This document shows, piece by piece, positions 11,549 through 21,013 of a DNA stretch of 64,000 nucleotides (positions within the stretch are counted from its first letter, which is position 1; each line of letters opens with the position of its first letter). The notes under the pieces are model-generated. The model made no database searches and was not told the DNA's origin. It was given only the letters and a program-made list of their open reading frames with translations. Made by a program: the position numbers and the translations under genes. Source of the stretch: Haematobia irritans (Eukaryota; Arthropoda; Insecta; Diptera; Muscidae); the NCBI RefSeq assembly GCF_050003625.1, contig NC_134401.1, positions 90,870,852-90,934,851 on the forward strand, in the 5' to 3' direction.

Positions 11549-12796
11549 ACAGGTTGGCTGATAAGCCCACGGTCTAACAACGAAAAACACATTTTTTTTA
11601 AATTCGTTTTTATTATTCAACATAGTTCCCTTCAAGAGCGATACAACGATTATAAAGACCTTCCAATTTTTTGATACCATTTTGGTAGTATTCCTTCGAT
11701 TTTGCCTCAAAATAGGCCTCAGTTTCGGCGATCACCTCTTCATTGCAGCCAAATTTTTTCCCTGCGAGCATCCTTTTGAGGTCTGAGAACAAGAAAAAGT
11801 TGCTGAGGGCAATCAATTCGAAGCCCAATTAATGAATTTTTGCCATCGTTCTCAATGAATTGTGGCACGGTGCGTTGTCTTGGTGGAACAACACTTCTTC
11901 ATATGGGGCCGTTTTGCCGCGATTTCGACCTTCAAACGCTCCAATAGCGCCTTCAAACGCTCCAATAGCGCCATATAATTGATGGTGTTTCCCTTCTCAA
12001 GATAATCGAAAAAAATTATTCCATGCGCATTCCAAAAAACAGAAGCCATTACTTTGCCAGCGGACTTTTGAGTCTTTCCACGCTTCGGAGACGGTTCACC
12101 GATCGCTGTCCACTCAGCCGACTGTCGATTGGACTCAGGAGTGTAGTGATGGAGCCATGTTTCATCCATTGTCACATATCGACGGAAAAACTCGGGTTAA
12201 CAACTGCAAACACCGCTCAGAATCATCAACACGTTGTTGTTTTTGGTCAAATGTGAGTTCGCGCGGCACCCATTTTGTACAAAGCTTCCGCATATCCAAA
12301 TATTGATGAATGATATGACCAACACGTTCCTTTGAAATCTTTAAGGCCTCTGCTATCTCGATCAACTTCATTTTGCGGTCACTCAAAATCATTTTGTGGA
12401 TTTTTTTGATGTTTTCGTCGGTAACCACCTCTTTCGGGCGTCCACCGTCTTCCGTGCTTATTTCACCATGCTTGAATTTTGCATACCAATCAATTATTGT
12501 TGATTTCCCTGGGGCAGAGTCCGGAAACTCATTATCAAGCCAAGTTTTTGCTTCCACCGTATTTTTTCCCTTCAGAAAACAGTATTTTATCAAAACACGA
12601 AATTCCTTTTTTTTCATTTTTTTTTATAATAACAAAAGTTGCTTTACAAAAGACGCTCTATCTCACAAACTAATTGACTAACAGACGTCAAATTTTGACA
12701 CGAATCATTTGAAGGTTGGTACTATATAAAAATAATATGCATTTAATACTAGCGACGCCATCTATGTGTCAGACCGGGGACTTATCAGCCAATCTA
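11549..12796 (-). mobile_element. Himar1-like mariner, defective copy
   Basis: Left end ACAGGTTGGCTGATAAG directly follows a TA; the right end GGGGACTTATCAGCCAA is its inverted match with two mismatches near the tip. These are the terminal repeats I know from Himar1 of Haematobia irritans. The length of ~1.25 kb fits. The transposase frame inside is broken (see 11613-12617). Confidence 0.9.
11613..12617 (-). pseudogene. Himar1-like mariner transposase, broken
   Basis: This would encode the irritans-subfamily DD34D transposase, which cuts and pastes the element at TA sites. The N-terminal paired helix-turn-helix region starts MKKKEFRVLIKYCF at 12617 and is readable to about residue 150. A small deletion then shifts the frame just before the first catalytic motif. 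The middle section keeps MTMDETWLHHYTPES (first aspartate) but has a 21-bp tandem duplication giving LLERLKALLERLK and a second frameshift before the HQDN motif. In the last section a ~27-bp in-frame deletion removes the HPPYSPDL region, and the third catalytic aspartate reads as asparagine (LSNFFLF). The copy cannot make active transposase. Confidence 0.9.
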
Positions 12797-12870
12797 TATC
12801 GTAATCCATTACGAAGAGGGATTTTCAAGAAAAATTTTCAAAAAATTTTCAAAAAAAAAATATTGTATGA

Positions 12871-12923
12871 GTGGAGGGTATTGAAGATTCGGCCCGGGCG
12901 AACTATTGGACGTATATGCTTGT
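12871..12923 (-). repeat. Family A left-terminus relic
   Basis: Reads in minus orientation as a diverged copy of the family A terminus (GTGGAGGGTA, AAGATTCGGCCC, GGACGTATAT on the + strand). Confidence 0.5.
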
Positions 12924-12992
12924 GTTTGCATCCCGTTTTTCCAGACTGACTTAGACAATTCAGTTCATTATGATATCGCAATAACTTACCCA

Positions 12993-13523
12993 AAAACAAG
13001 TATATACGGGCGTAAGTTCGGCAAAGCCGAACCTTATGTACCCTCCACCATGGATTGAGTAGTAACTTCTACTAAAGACAGTCATCAACAATCGAATTAC
13101 TTGGAAACGGTTGTTAGAGACCACATACTAACATCACGTACAAAATTTCAACCGAATTGGATGAATTTTGCTTCTCGAAGAGGCTCTCGAGGTCAAATCT
13201 GAGGATCGTTTCATATGGAGGCTATATTTTTAATTATGGTTAATTATAGTTGAATTTTTGTATTTGGTGTTAGTCCATATCGACTAACACCAAATACAAA
13301 AATTCAACTGAATCGAATGAAATTTGCTTCTCTAATAGGCTACGCAAGCCAAATCTGGGAGTCGGTTACTATGGGGGCTATATGTAAAAGTGGTACGATG
13401 TATCCCATTTGCAATACCATCCGACCTACATCTATAACAACCACTGATGTTAAGCTTCAAGTCGATAGCTTGTTTCCTTCGAAAGTCTGTGTGATTTCAA
13501 AAGACGGACGGATGGACATGGCC
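12993..13523 (+). mobile_element. mini-me-like repeat, family A, shortened copy
   Basis: Left terminus ACAAGTATATACGGGCGTAA and CCCTCCACCATGG, about two monomers, then the AGACGGACGGATGGACATGG microsatellite zone, where it stops. The usual right end with the GGTGGAGGGTATAA hairpin is missing and is replaced by a SINE tail fragment. A perfect 26-bp inverted repeat lies inside (13249-13308). Confidence 0.6.
13249..13308. repeat. Perfect 26-bp inverted repeat with 8-base loop
   Basis: Positions 13249-13274 are the exact reverse complement of 13283-13308, with CCATATCG between. Only the right arm (ACTAACACCAAATAC...) fits the family A monomer, so the left arm looks like a snap-back copy. Confidence 0.9.
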
Positions 13524-13556
13524 AGGTTAGGTTTGGTTAGGTATAGTGGCAGCCAA
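13524..13556 (-). repeat. SINE tail fragment
   Basis: CAGGTTAGGTTTGGTTAGG followed by GTGGCAGCC is the minus-strand form of the SINE 3' end (GGCTGCCAC then CCTAACC repeats). Only the last ~30 bp are present. Confidence 0.5.
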
Positions 13557-14581
13557 TGATAACTCAATAATATAAAAATGTTTTATTTTTTATGTCACGG
13601 TCTTCGGTTTTTGCATTTTATTAGAAATTCATAGGACTTTTCTACATACATTTGTTTTCACTTTTTCACTTCAATCGTTGCTCACTTTTAGCTTGAACTC
13701 TGGCATTTGATCTACGTACATATGATTCTTTTTAAGATTTTGGCGATTTTAGTTCTTCGTATGTATATGTAATATACTCGTACATATGATTGTAATGGAA
13801 TTTCATGAGAAATTTAATTTATTTCATTGTATAGCTAAGCTGTTGTTGTTCGTCTCCCTATTGTAAATGTTTGAGATTCATTCTTTCACTTTGACTTTGT
13901 GTGAAAAAGGGCGAGTAAGAGATAGAGATAGAGAGAGGGAGAGGAAAACAAAATACAAAGAGAGGTAGAGAATGTATACACAAATGTCAATTTTCTGATT
14001 GACATTCAAACAAAAATGATAACACAAAATAACAGAGCAGATACTGACATGTATGGGTCTTACCGTCATTTATTTATAGGATACATTATGGATGTTGACG
14101 CTGATGATAAGGTTTTGTGCGTTGTGTAATGCCTCCTGTAATCAGGGCGAAGTGGTGGGTAAATTGAAAAGAAACAAAGTAAAAATAAAAATGGGCTAGA
14201 TTTGTTTTCCCTACAAAGCCAAATCCATTTGAGTCTTTTGTTTTTAGAGAATAGGGAATGGAAAAATATAAACCCACATTGTTCGATGGTATTGTAATCC
14301 CATCACTGAAGTCCTAATGTAAGTTGTTGAGGCCACACAAAATGCCAAATTGAGTTAAAGACTTCCAATTGTGGATATCATAGAAAGAGAGAAATAGAAA
14401 ATGATGATAAGAATAAGCGCTATGTTCGACGGCGCGTTTGCAGCCTTGGCTCATGCAATATAAAAGTTGTAATGGGTCACAGAGTAAGCTACAAAAATAC
14501 TTCAGTCTATCCTCCAAAAAAGAGTTTCCGAAAATTTCTGCAAGAAAATGTGCATAACAGAAATATTAGTCTTAGACCCCA
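13557..14581. other. Unassigned AT-rich stretch with a purine tract
   Basis: No gene recognised. A GA-rich purine tract lies at about 13918-13950 (GAGATAGAGATAGAGAG...). The short open frames have no domains. Confidence 0.5.
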
Positions 14582-14930
14582 TAGGTTAGGTTAGGTTAGG
14601 GGTTAGCTGGCAGCCCGAAGTATCAGGCTCACTTAGACTATTCAGTCCATTGTGATACCACATTGGTTCTTATCACTGAGTGCTGCCCGATTCCATGTTA
14701 AGCTCAAAGACGAGGGACCTCCTTTTTATAGCCGAGTCCGAACGGCGGTCCACATTGCTGTGAAACCACTTAGAGAAGCTTTGAAACCCTCAGAAATTTC
14801 ACCAGCATTACTGAGATGGGATAATCCACCGCTGAAAAAAACTTTTTGGTGTTCGGTCGAAGCAGGAATCGAACCCACAACCTTGCGTATGCAAGGCGGG
14901 CATGCTAACCATTGCACCATGGTGGCTCCC
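14582..14930 (-). mobile_element. tRNA-derived SINE (copy 2)
   Basis: Minus-orientation full-length copy. The tail AGGTTAGGTTAGG is at 14582, and the head containing GGAATCGAACCC (B box complement) and CTAACCATTGCACCA (A box complement) ends at about 14930. Another copy of GGGGTGCAATGGTTA immediately follows the head, possibly a snippet of a second SINE. Confidence 0.8.
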
Positions 14931-15290
14931 GGGGTGCAATGGTTACCATACAAAATATATACCCATCGACTTAGAATCACCTCCTGAATCGATTTAGCTT
15001 CGTGACGTCCGTCCATATATTTGTTGCTTGCAAGATTATTGTTGCAATTACTCGTAGTAACCGATTTTGATGAAATTTGGTACAGGGTGTTTATTTGGTA
15101 TAAGGGGAGCTCTTTAGTACCTGGCCTAGAGCCCACGACAGGATAACTATTAATATATGGTATCATATTCCAAAGTATTTAAAAACTTTTGCCTGAATTA
15201 TTTTATTCCATACTGTCTTTAGTCGAAACCGAAATACAAAAAAATATTTATTTTATATATGTCTCTCTACTTAGACTGAATTAATACTTT
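14931..15290. other. Degraded mini-me-like fragment and target of the next element
   Basis: At 14943-15120 (TACCCATCGACTTAGAATC, CGATTTTGATGAAATTTGG) there is a diverged mini-me-like piece. A ~34-bp sequence at 15247-15280 is repeated at 16318-16351, on the other side of the family A element. Confidence 0.5.
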
Positions 15291-16312
15291 AACAAGTATA
15301 TACGACCGTAAGTTCGGCAAGGCCGAATCTTATGTACCCTCCACCATGGATTGCGTAGAAACTTCTACGAAAGACTGTCATCACCAAATTTCAACTCACT
15401 CGGATGAAATTTGCTCCTCCAAGAGGCTCCAAAACCAAATCTCGGTATCGGTTTATATGATTATGGACTGATATGGACCACTTTTGGCATGGTTGTTAAA
15501 TATCATATACTACCACCCCGTACCAAATTTCAACCAGATCGGATGAATTTTGCTTCTCCAAAAGGCACCGGAGGTCAAATCTGGCGATCGGTTTATATGC
15601 GAGCTATATATAATTATGGACTGATAGGAACCAATACCTGCATGGATGTTGGATACCATATACTAACATCACGTACCAAATTTCAACCGAATGGGAAGTA
15701 TTTTGCTCTTCCAAGATGCTCCGGAGGTCAAATCTGAGGATCGGTTTATATGGGGCCTATATATAATTATGGACCGATATCGACCAATTTTTGCATGGGT
15801 GTTTGAGGCCATATATTAACATCACGTACCAAATTTCAACTGAATCAGATGAATTTTGCTCTTCCAAGAGGCTTCGGAGGTCAAATCTGGTGATCGGTTT
15901 ATATGTGAACCAATTTTTGCATGGTCATTAGAGACCAATACTAACCCATATACCAAATTTCAGCCGGATCGAAAGAAATTTGCTTCTCTTAGAGGCCTCG
16001 CAAGCCAAATTTGGGGGTCCGTTTATATGGGGGCTATACGAAAAAGTGTACCGATATAGCCCATTTGCAAGACCATCCGACCTACATCAATAACAACAAC
16101 TTGTGCCAAGTTTCAAGTCAATGGCTTGTTTCGTTCGGAAGTTACGTGATTTCAACAGACGGACGGACGGACGGACATGCTCAGATCGACTCAGAATTTC
16201 ACCACGACCCGGAATATATATAATTTATGGGGTCTTAGATCAATATTTCGATGTGTTACAAACGGAATGACAAAGTTAATATACCCCCCATCCTATGGTG
16301 GAGGGTATAAAA
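15291..16312 (+). mobile_element. mini-me-like repeat, family A, complete copy
   Basis: Both ends are present: AACAAGTATATACGACCGTAA and CCCTCCACCATGG on the left; (GACG)n at about 16158-16176, the conserved tail CATGCTCAGATCGACTCAG, and the terminal hairpin region CCATCCTATGGTGGAGGG on the right. Four ~150-bp monomers lie between. It carries no 29-bp minisatellite. It is the best reference copy of the family in this window. Confidence 0.7.
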
Positions 16313-16356
16313 AAAAAATTATTTTATATATTTCTCTCTACTTAGACTGAAGTACG

Positions 16357-16696
16357 GAGCCACCGTGGTGCAATGGTTAGCATGTCCGCCTTGCATATAT
16401 AAGGTCGTGGGTTCGTTTCCTGCTTCGACCGAACACCAAAAGTTTTTCAGCGGTGGATTATCCTATCTCAGTAATGCTGGTGACATTTCTGAGAGTTACA
16501 AAGCTTCTCTAAGTGGTTTCACTGCAATGTGGAACGCAGTTCAGACTCGGCTATAAAACGGAGGTCCCTTGTCATTGAACTTAACATAGAATCGGGCAGC
16601 ACTCAGTGATAAGAGAGAAGTTCACCAATGTGGTATCACAATGGACTGAATATTTAGTCTAAGTGAGCCTGATACATCGGGCTGCCACCTAACCTA
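16357..16696 (+). mobile_element. tRNA-derived SINE (copy 3)
   Basis: Head GGAGCCACCGTGGTGCAATG with A box, TTAGCATG, B box GGTTCGTTTCC (one change from consensus), the common body, and a short tail GCCACCTAACCTAG. Confidence 0.8.
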
Positions 16697-16857
16697 GACA
16701 GAAGTATTTTAGTACTATAGGTTAAGGTACTAAAATACTTTAAAAACGTCTAGTATCGGAGTCACCAATTTATGGGTCACAGGAAAACAATACCACGTTC
16801 AATTGGTTTTTACAAAAGTTTTAATTTATTAAAAATTATTTACTCTATAAAAATAAC
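16697..16857. other. Short spacer with an inverted repeat
   Basis: AAGTATTTTAGTAC and its exact complement GTACTAAAATACTT lie within 16701-16741, separated by about 11 bases. No gene is visible. Confidence 0.5.
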
Positions 16858-16920
16858 TCGGGTTTTCCTTCCTGACGCTATAACTCCAGAACCCACGAAC
16901 CGCGGTTTGTCATTCGTTAT
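16858..16920 (+). mobile_element. Helitron 5'-terminal fragment
   Basis: TCGGGTTTTCCTTCCTGACG matches the 5' ends of the non-autonomous Helitrons at 26420 and 31925. The leading TC fits Helitron structure. After ~60 bp the sequence changes to LINE. Confidence 0.65.
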
Positions 16921-17125
16921 CTCGATTTACATCATTACCAGTATACTGCATTGGTTTGAGCCCCAGAGTACTTAATTCACATATTTGGTTTCTATAAACA
17001 TATGGTTCTTGAATAAGAACTATATCTATGTCCCCTTTCATCAGGAGAACTTTTAAGGCAGCATATGCAGCCTTACAATGGTGAAGATTTATCTGGAGAA
17101 TCCGTAGGACCATCGAGATTTTCAA
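16910..17125 (-). pseudogene. LINE ORF2 endonuclease N-terminus
   Basis: LRILQINLHHCKAAYAAL followed by DIVLIQEPYV is the start of the apurinic/apyrimidinic-type endonuclease of Jockey/LOA-group LINEs: the Q-I-N-L-H-H-C motif with its metal-site asparagine, then I-Q-E-P with the catalytic glutamate. The frame ends after about 70 residues at the junction with the Helitron fragment. Histidine/aspartate motifs further downstream are missing, so it is nonfunctional. Confidence 0.75.
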
Positions 17126-18465
17126 TAACCGTCACATAAGCCGCTTCAATCGAGTCATCAAGAATGTCCTCTGCAGAGATCTCGATGACTCTCGCAATAA
17201 CCATAGGTTTAACTTTGGTGAGTTTTGAGGCTGTAGAAACCTCCTCTCGCATTCGGTGTCTATCCATGTCTGCATCTTTGGTATCGCCCTCGATTCGCAA
17301 GAGGATCCGATTATTTCTGATTCAGACAGAGGCTTGTCCATTTCCGAATCCTTTAGCGGACCATCGAGATTTTCAACAAACGTCACATCAGCCACTTCAA
17401 TCGAGTCATTAAGAATGTCCTCTGCAGAGATCTCGATGACTCTCGCAATAACCATAGGTTCAACTTTGGTGAGTTGTGAGGCTGTAGAAACCTCCTCTCG
17501 CATACGGTGTCTATCCATGTCTTCAACTTTGGTATCTCCCTCGACTTCGCAAGAGGATCCGCCTACTTCTGATTCAGACAGAGGCTTGTCCATTTCCGAA
17601 TCCTTTAGCTGATCGTTTTTATATACCTTCATTTGGATATAATGAAAGCCATAACATACACGGCCCTGGGACTTTGCTAGATGTGGCAAAGACTGAGTGT
17701 TCAATATAAACACTGCATGCCGTCTTGGTCCATCCACTTCATCCAAACGGCCAACCTTCCAATCAGCTATTGGAAGCTCTGGATTGCATTGTTTCAGTCT
17801 ATTTAAAATAGATTCAGGGTCAGGAGGTTTTGCAGGTATCCACGCATGTGCTTTTGGTCTAGCCGGTATGTCTTTCTTCTCGACTAACTGTAGAGCAGCT
17901 CCTTCCCAAACTTCACCAATTAGTATCAAAGCAGCTTTAAAACATTCTATTGACCCCTGGGTTCTCAAATGCGACTAGCTTAAATCGTCCTTGATACTAA
18001 CCAGCCTCTTGGTGTCGAGGATCTGGGCCGGGAAACTTTTTCAGCACCTGTGAGTAGACGCCAGACAAAGCATTATCAATTTCCCCCCATTTTTGCCGTC
18101 CAATGCTCCTTTAACATATTAATGATAGCCATCATAAGGCTGTCTTTAGCAACTGAGGCAAACGATCTTTGATTCCTTTTGGAGGATGGCAGCTCATCCG
18201 GTAATCGTTCCCTTTTTCCAGCCTCAAGAATTCCTTGAGCCCATTTTAAGGAATCACTTTGTTAAGCCGACAACGTGCTTGGGTCGACTGATCCTAATTT
18301 CTTTAGGATAAACAAAGCATTTCTGCGTTCCTTTAATCTCTTTCGTGAGGGATTACCTCCTTTTGATGCCGTTACCTTAGAACAGGTTCGACTTGTCAAA
18401 GTGTCGCCACCTGTCGACCCGTCTACAGGTCGACTAATTGGGCCTAACTCTTGGTCATTGTCCAA
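17073..18465 (-). pseudogene. LINE ORF1 with DUF4780-like region, broken
   Basis: The N-terminal piece starts MDNDQELGPISRPVDGSTGG at 18465 and is frameshifted before about 18260. The central frame (17968-17132) contains the basic stretch IPARPKAHAWIPAKPP and WKVGRLDEVDGPRRHAVF, resembling the RNA-binding-like DUF4780 region found in insect LINE ORF1 proteins. It is followed by an acidic tail with DKPLSESE repeats. That tail is tandemly duplicated: the block starting GGACCATCG (+ strand) recurs at 17107 and 17358, period 251 bp. Because 251 is not a multiple of three, the second copy is read out of frame. ORF1 proteins bind LINE RNA; this one is dead. Confidence 0.7.
17107..17610. repeat. 251-bp tandem duplication in LINE ORF1
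   Basis: Two copies of about 250 bp (17107-17357 and 17358-17610) with roughly one mismatch per ten to fifteen bases. They encode the acidic DKPLSESE/RHRMREEVSTAS segment. Confidence 0.85.
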
Positions 18466-18683
18466 ATTTATAACTCCAGTCGAAGCCCGTCCCCTGGGCC
18501 CTGAAGTTAGGAACCCAGTGGATGACTTTGAATTTCGCTGTTTGGTGGTTTAATATCCCACCACACTTGAAATTCGTAATAGTTACTTATTACGATGAGT
18601 TAGTCCGCTATTAAAAAAACACGTCCGTTCCGTTCGACGGTTGAATGACCCAGCGGCGAAGTAATAATATCTTTGACGGTTTG

Positions 18684-19692
18684 GTGATTTTGTTGGCAGG
18701 CGATTTCGGGCAGACGTTGCCAGTAGTTCCCCGTGGAATGCTTGAATGCTTGCCTGAAGGCATCATTTTTATGGAATAACGTAGAAACATTATCGCTAAC
18801 CACTAATATGAGAGTTCCATTTCGGGATGATCAGAGTGCTGCACAATTTTCCAAACAATTGTTAGCTGTTGGAAATGGAAAATTCCCAGTTGATTGGACA
18901 TCTGGATTAATTACTCTTACCAACGACTTTTGCCGATTTGTAGATTCTCAATTAGCTCTTATTGAAAATGTTTTTCCAAACATTAGTGAAAATTATCCGA
19001 ATTATGCTTGGTTAAGTCAATGAACAATTCTTGCCGTAAAGAATAATGAAGTACACGCACAGAATTTCAGCATTCCATCAAAAATTGCTGTCGATATGGT
19101 AACATATAAATTCGTTGATTCCGTAACAAATCCCGATGATGTAGTAAATTATCCAACGGAGGTTTTGAACACTCTGGAGTTATCAGGATTGCCACCACCA
19201 CATAACTTGCAACCCACAGTTGGTACAGTTATTATGACATTGCGTAATTTGAATCCATCGCGACTTTGCAACGGTACTCGACTTTCGGTAAAAAGACATA
19301 TGCCGAATTTTACTGAGGCAACCGTTATTAACGGAAAGTACGAAGGTGAAAATGTATGTATTCGTCGAATACCAATGATTCCAATAGATCTTCAGTTTGA
19401 CTTCAAAAGATTGCAATTTCCAGGTCGCCTTGCGTTCGCAATGACCACTAACAAGTCGCGAGGCCAATCGAATAGTGGTTGCGGGATAAATTTAGAAAAT
19501 CATTGTTTTTCACATGGTCAGTTATACGTTGCGTGTTCACGAGTTGGGAAACCATCCGCTTTATTTGTGTTAACGTCAGACCAAAAAAAAAAAACAAAAA
19601 AATGTGGTTTACCAAAGAGCACTTCAATGAAACGGATGATTTGCAGACACGTACAACGTTTCAATTCAGTAATTAACACTTCAATTTTGTAA
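18684..19692 (+). pseudogene. Helitron Rep-helicase C-terminal fragment
   Basis: These are pieces of the Pif1-type helicase that Helitrons use for rolling-circle transposition. At 18684 one frame reads VILLAGDFGQTLPVVPRG (helicase motif III) up to a stop at about 18780. A second frame continues with NNVETLSLTTNMRV and ends before a TGA at 19021. The third section (19096-19692) has LRNLNPSRLCNGTRL, LAFAMTTNKSRGQS and HGQLYVACSRVGKPSALFVL, the conserved C-terminal helicase motifs. The Walker A/B region and the whole Rep domain are absent. Frameshifts and stops make it a pseudogene. It may be the remains of the autonomous partner of the Helitrons at 26.4-31.9 kb (inference). Confidence 0.85.
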
Positions 19693-19751
19693 TCGAAATA
19701 AATTCATTACTATTGTGAAATTAAATAAAATTTTTCCTTTTCAAATATAAA
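19693..19751 (+). other. Helitron post-coding tail
   Basis: The sequence downstream of the helicase stop (CAATTTTGTAATCGAAATAA) also occurs at 23160-23195, beyond the two inserted mini-me elements. Confidence 0.5.
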
Positions 19752-21013
19752 ACAAAACAAGTAAGTAAAGTCTAAAGTCGGGGGGCCGCTATACTATACC
19801 CTTCACCCCTATGTAGGCCAAAATTTGTGTTACCATCTCAACTACTTCACATTTGCTGGAAGCTATGTAAAGGAGACAATTTTATTACTTTTACAAAATC
19901 TCTAGAATTAAAATTTAAATCGGCTAATGCTATCCAGTTAATTGGAGGAAACTTCCATTGAAAATGGGTCTAAAATGTGTAACAGTCTACCATATTTCTC
20001 CAACTCTGGTGTACGTATATATGGGAGCTATATATAATCTGAACCGATTTTGACTAAATTTGACATGTATAGTTAGAATGATAATTCTGCTATCTATGCG
20101 AAATTTCACGTAAATGGGCGTATAACTTGGTCCCCCTGGTCATATGAGTGAAAATCGGGCGGAAGATATCTATGGGAGCCATATCTAAATCTGAATCCAT
20201 TTTGACCATATTTGGCACATACAATAGTATCGTTAAAAGTACCGCTTGTGCAAAATTTGAAGTAAGTCAGGGCAAAACTCTGGCTTTTGAGACCATACAA
20301 GTCCAAATCGGGCGAAAGATATATATGTGAGCTATATCTAAATCTGAACCGATTTTAACAAAATTTGACACACTTAGCGATACTATTAAACGTACCCCTT
20401 GTGCATAATTTGAAGTAAATCACGGCAAAACTCTGGCTTTTTTGGCCATATAAGTTCAAATCGGACGAAAGATATATGGGAGCTATATCTAAATTTGAAC
20501 CGATTTCAGTCAAATTTACCAAGCAAATTTCACGATGATCGGTAGTAAACTTTGGCCTCTGTGGTCATATGAGTCTAAATCGGACGAAATATATATATGG
20601 GAGCTATATCTAAATCTGAACCGATTTGGCTGATATTTTGCAAGATTTTCGAGATTCATAAAATATTTGGATGTACGGTATTTCAAGAAAATCGGTTGAT
20701 AAACACGCTAACTATGACCAAATCGGGGATAAATATATATGGCAGCTATATCTAAATCTGAACCGATTTTTTCCAAAACCAATAGCGATTGTCGCTGTCC
20801 CAAGAAACGGCCCTATGCCAAATTTGAGGACGATCGGACTTAAAGTGCGAGCTGTACTTTGTGCACAAAATTACATATACAGACAGACGGACGGACGGAC
20901 AGACAGACACACAGACGGACATCGCTAAATCGACCCAGAATTTAATTCTAAGCCGACCGGTAAATGCACAAATTTATTATACCCTGTACCACAGTAGTGG
21001 TGAAGGGCATAAT
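19752..21013 (-). mobile_element. mini-me-like repeat, family B
   Basis: Minus orientation from ACAAGTAAGTAAAGTCTAAAG (19757) to GTACCACAGTAGTGGTGAAG (about 21004), with the (GACR)n microsatellite at about 20879-20920. The monomers are more diverged than in the 4-10 kb copies. Confidence 0.65.

Larger units (their letters stand above)
16910..18590 (-). mobile_element. Truncated and decayed LINE (Jockey/LOA-like)
   Basis: Minus-strand order: ORF1 remains (18465 down to 17073), then the first ~60 residues of ORF2 (endonuclease), then an abrupt stop at the Helitron 5' fragment. The reverse transcriptase and 3' end are absent, so this is a 3'-truncated copy, the opposite of the usual 5' truncation. 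That suggests secondary deletion or capture. Confidence 0.65.

Noticed and set aside
14726..15166. 146-residue minus-strand frame
   Set aside because: It overlaps the SINE body and head; similar frames occur in every SINE copy.
18275..18553. Plus-strand 92-residue frame opposite LINE ORF1
   Set aside because: Antisense to the LINE ORF1 N-terminus; no recognisable domain.
19183..19467. Minus-strand 94-residue frame in the Helitron helicase
   Set aside because: Shadow of the plus-strand helicase motifs.
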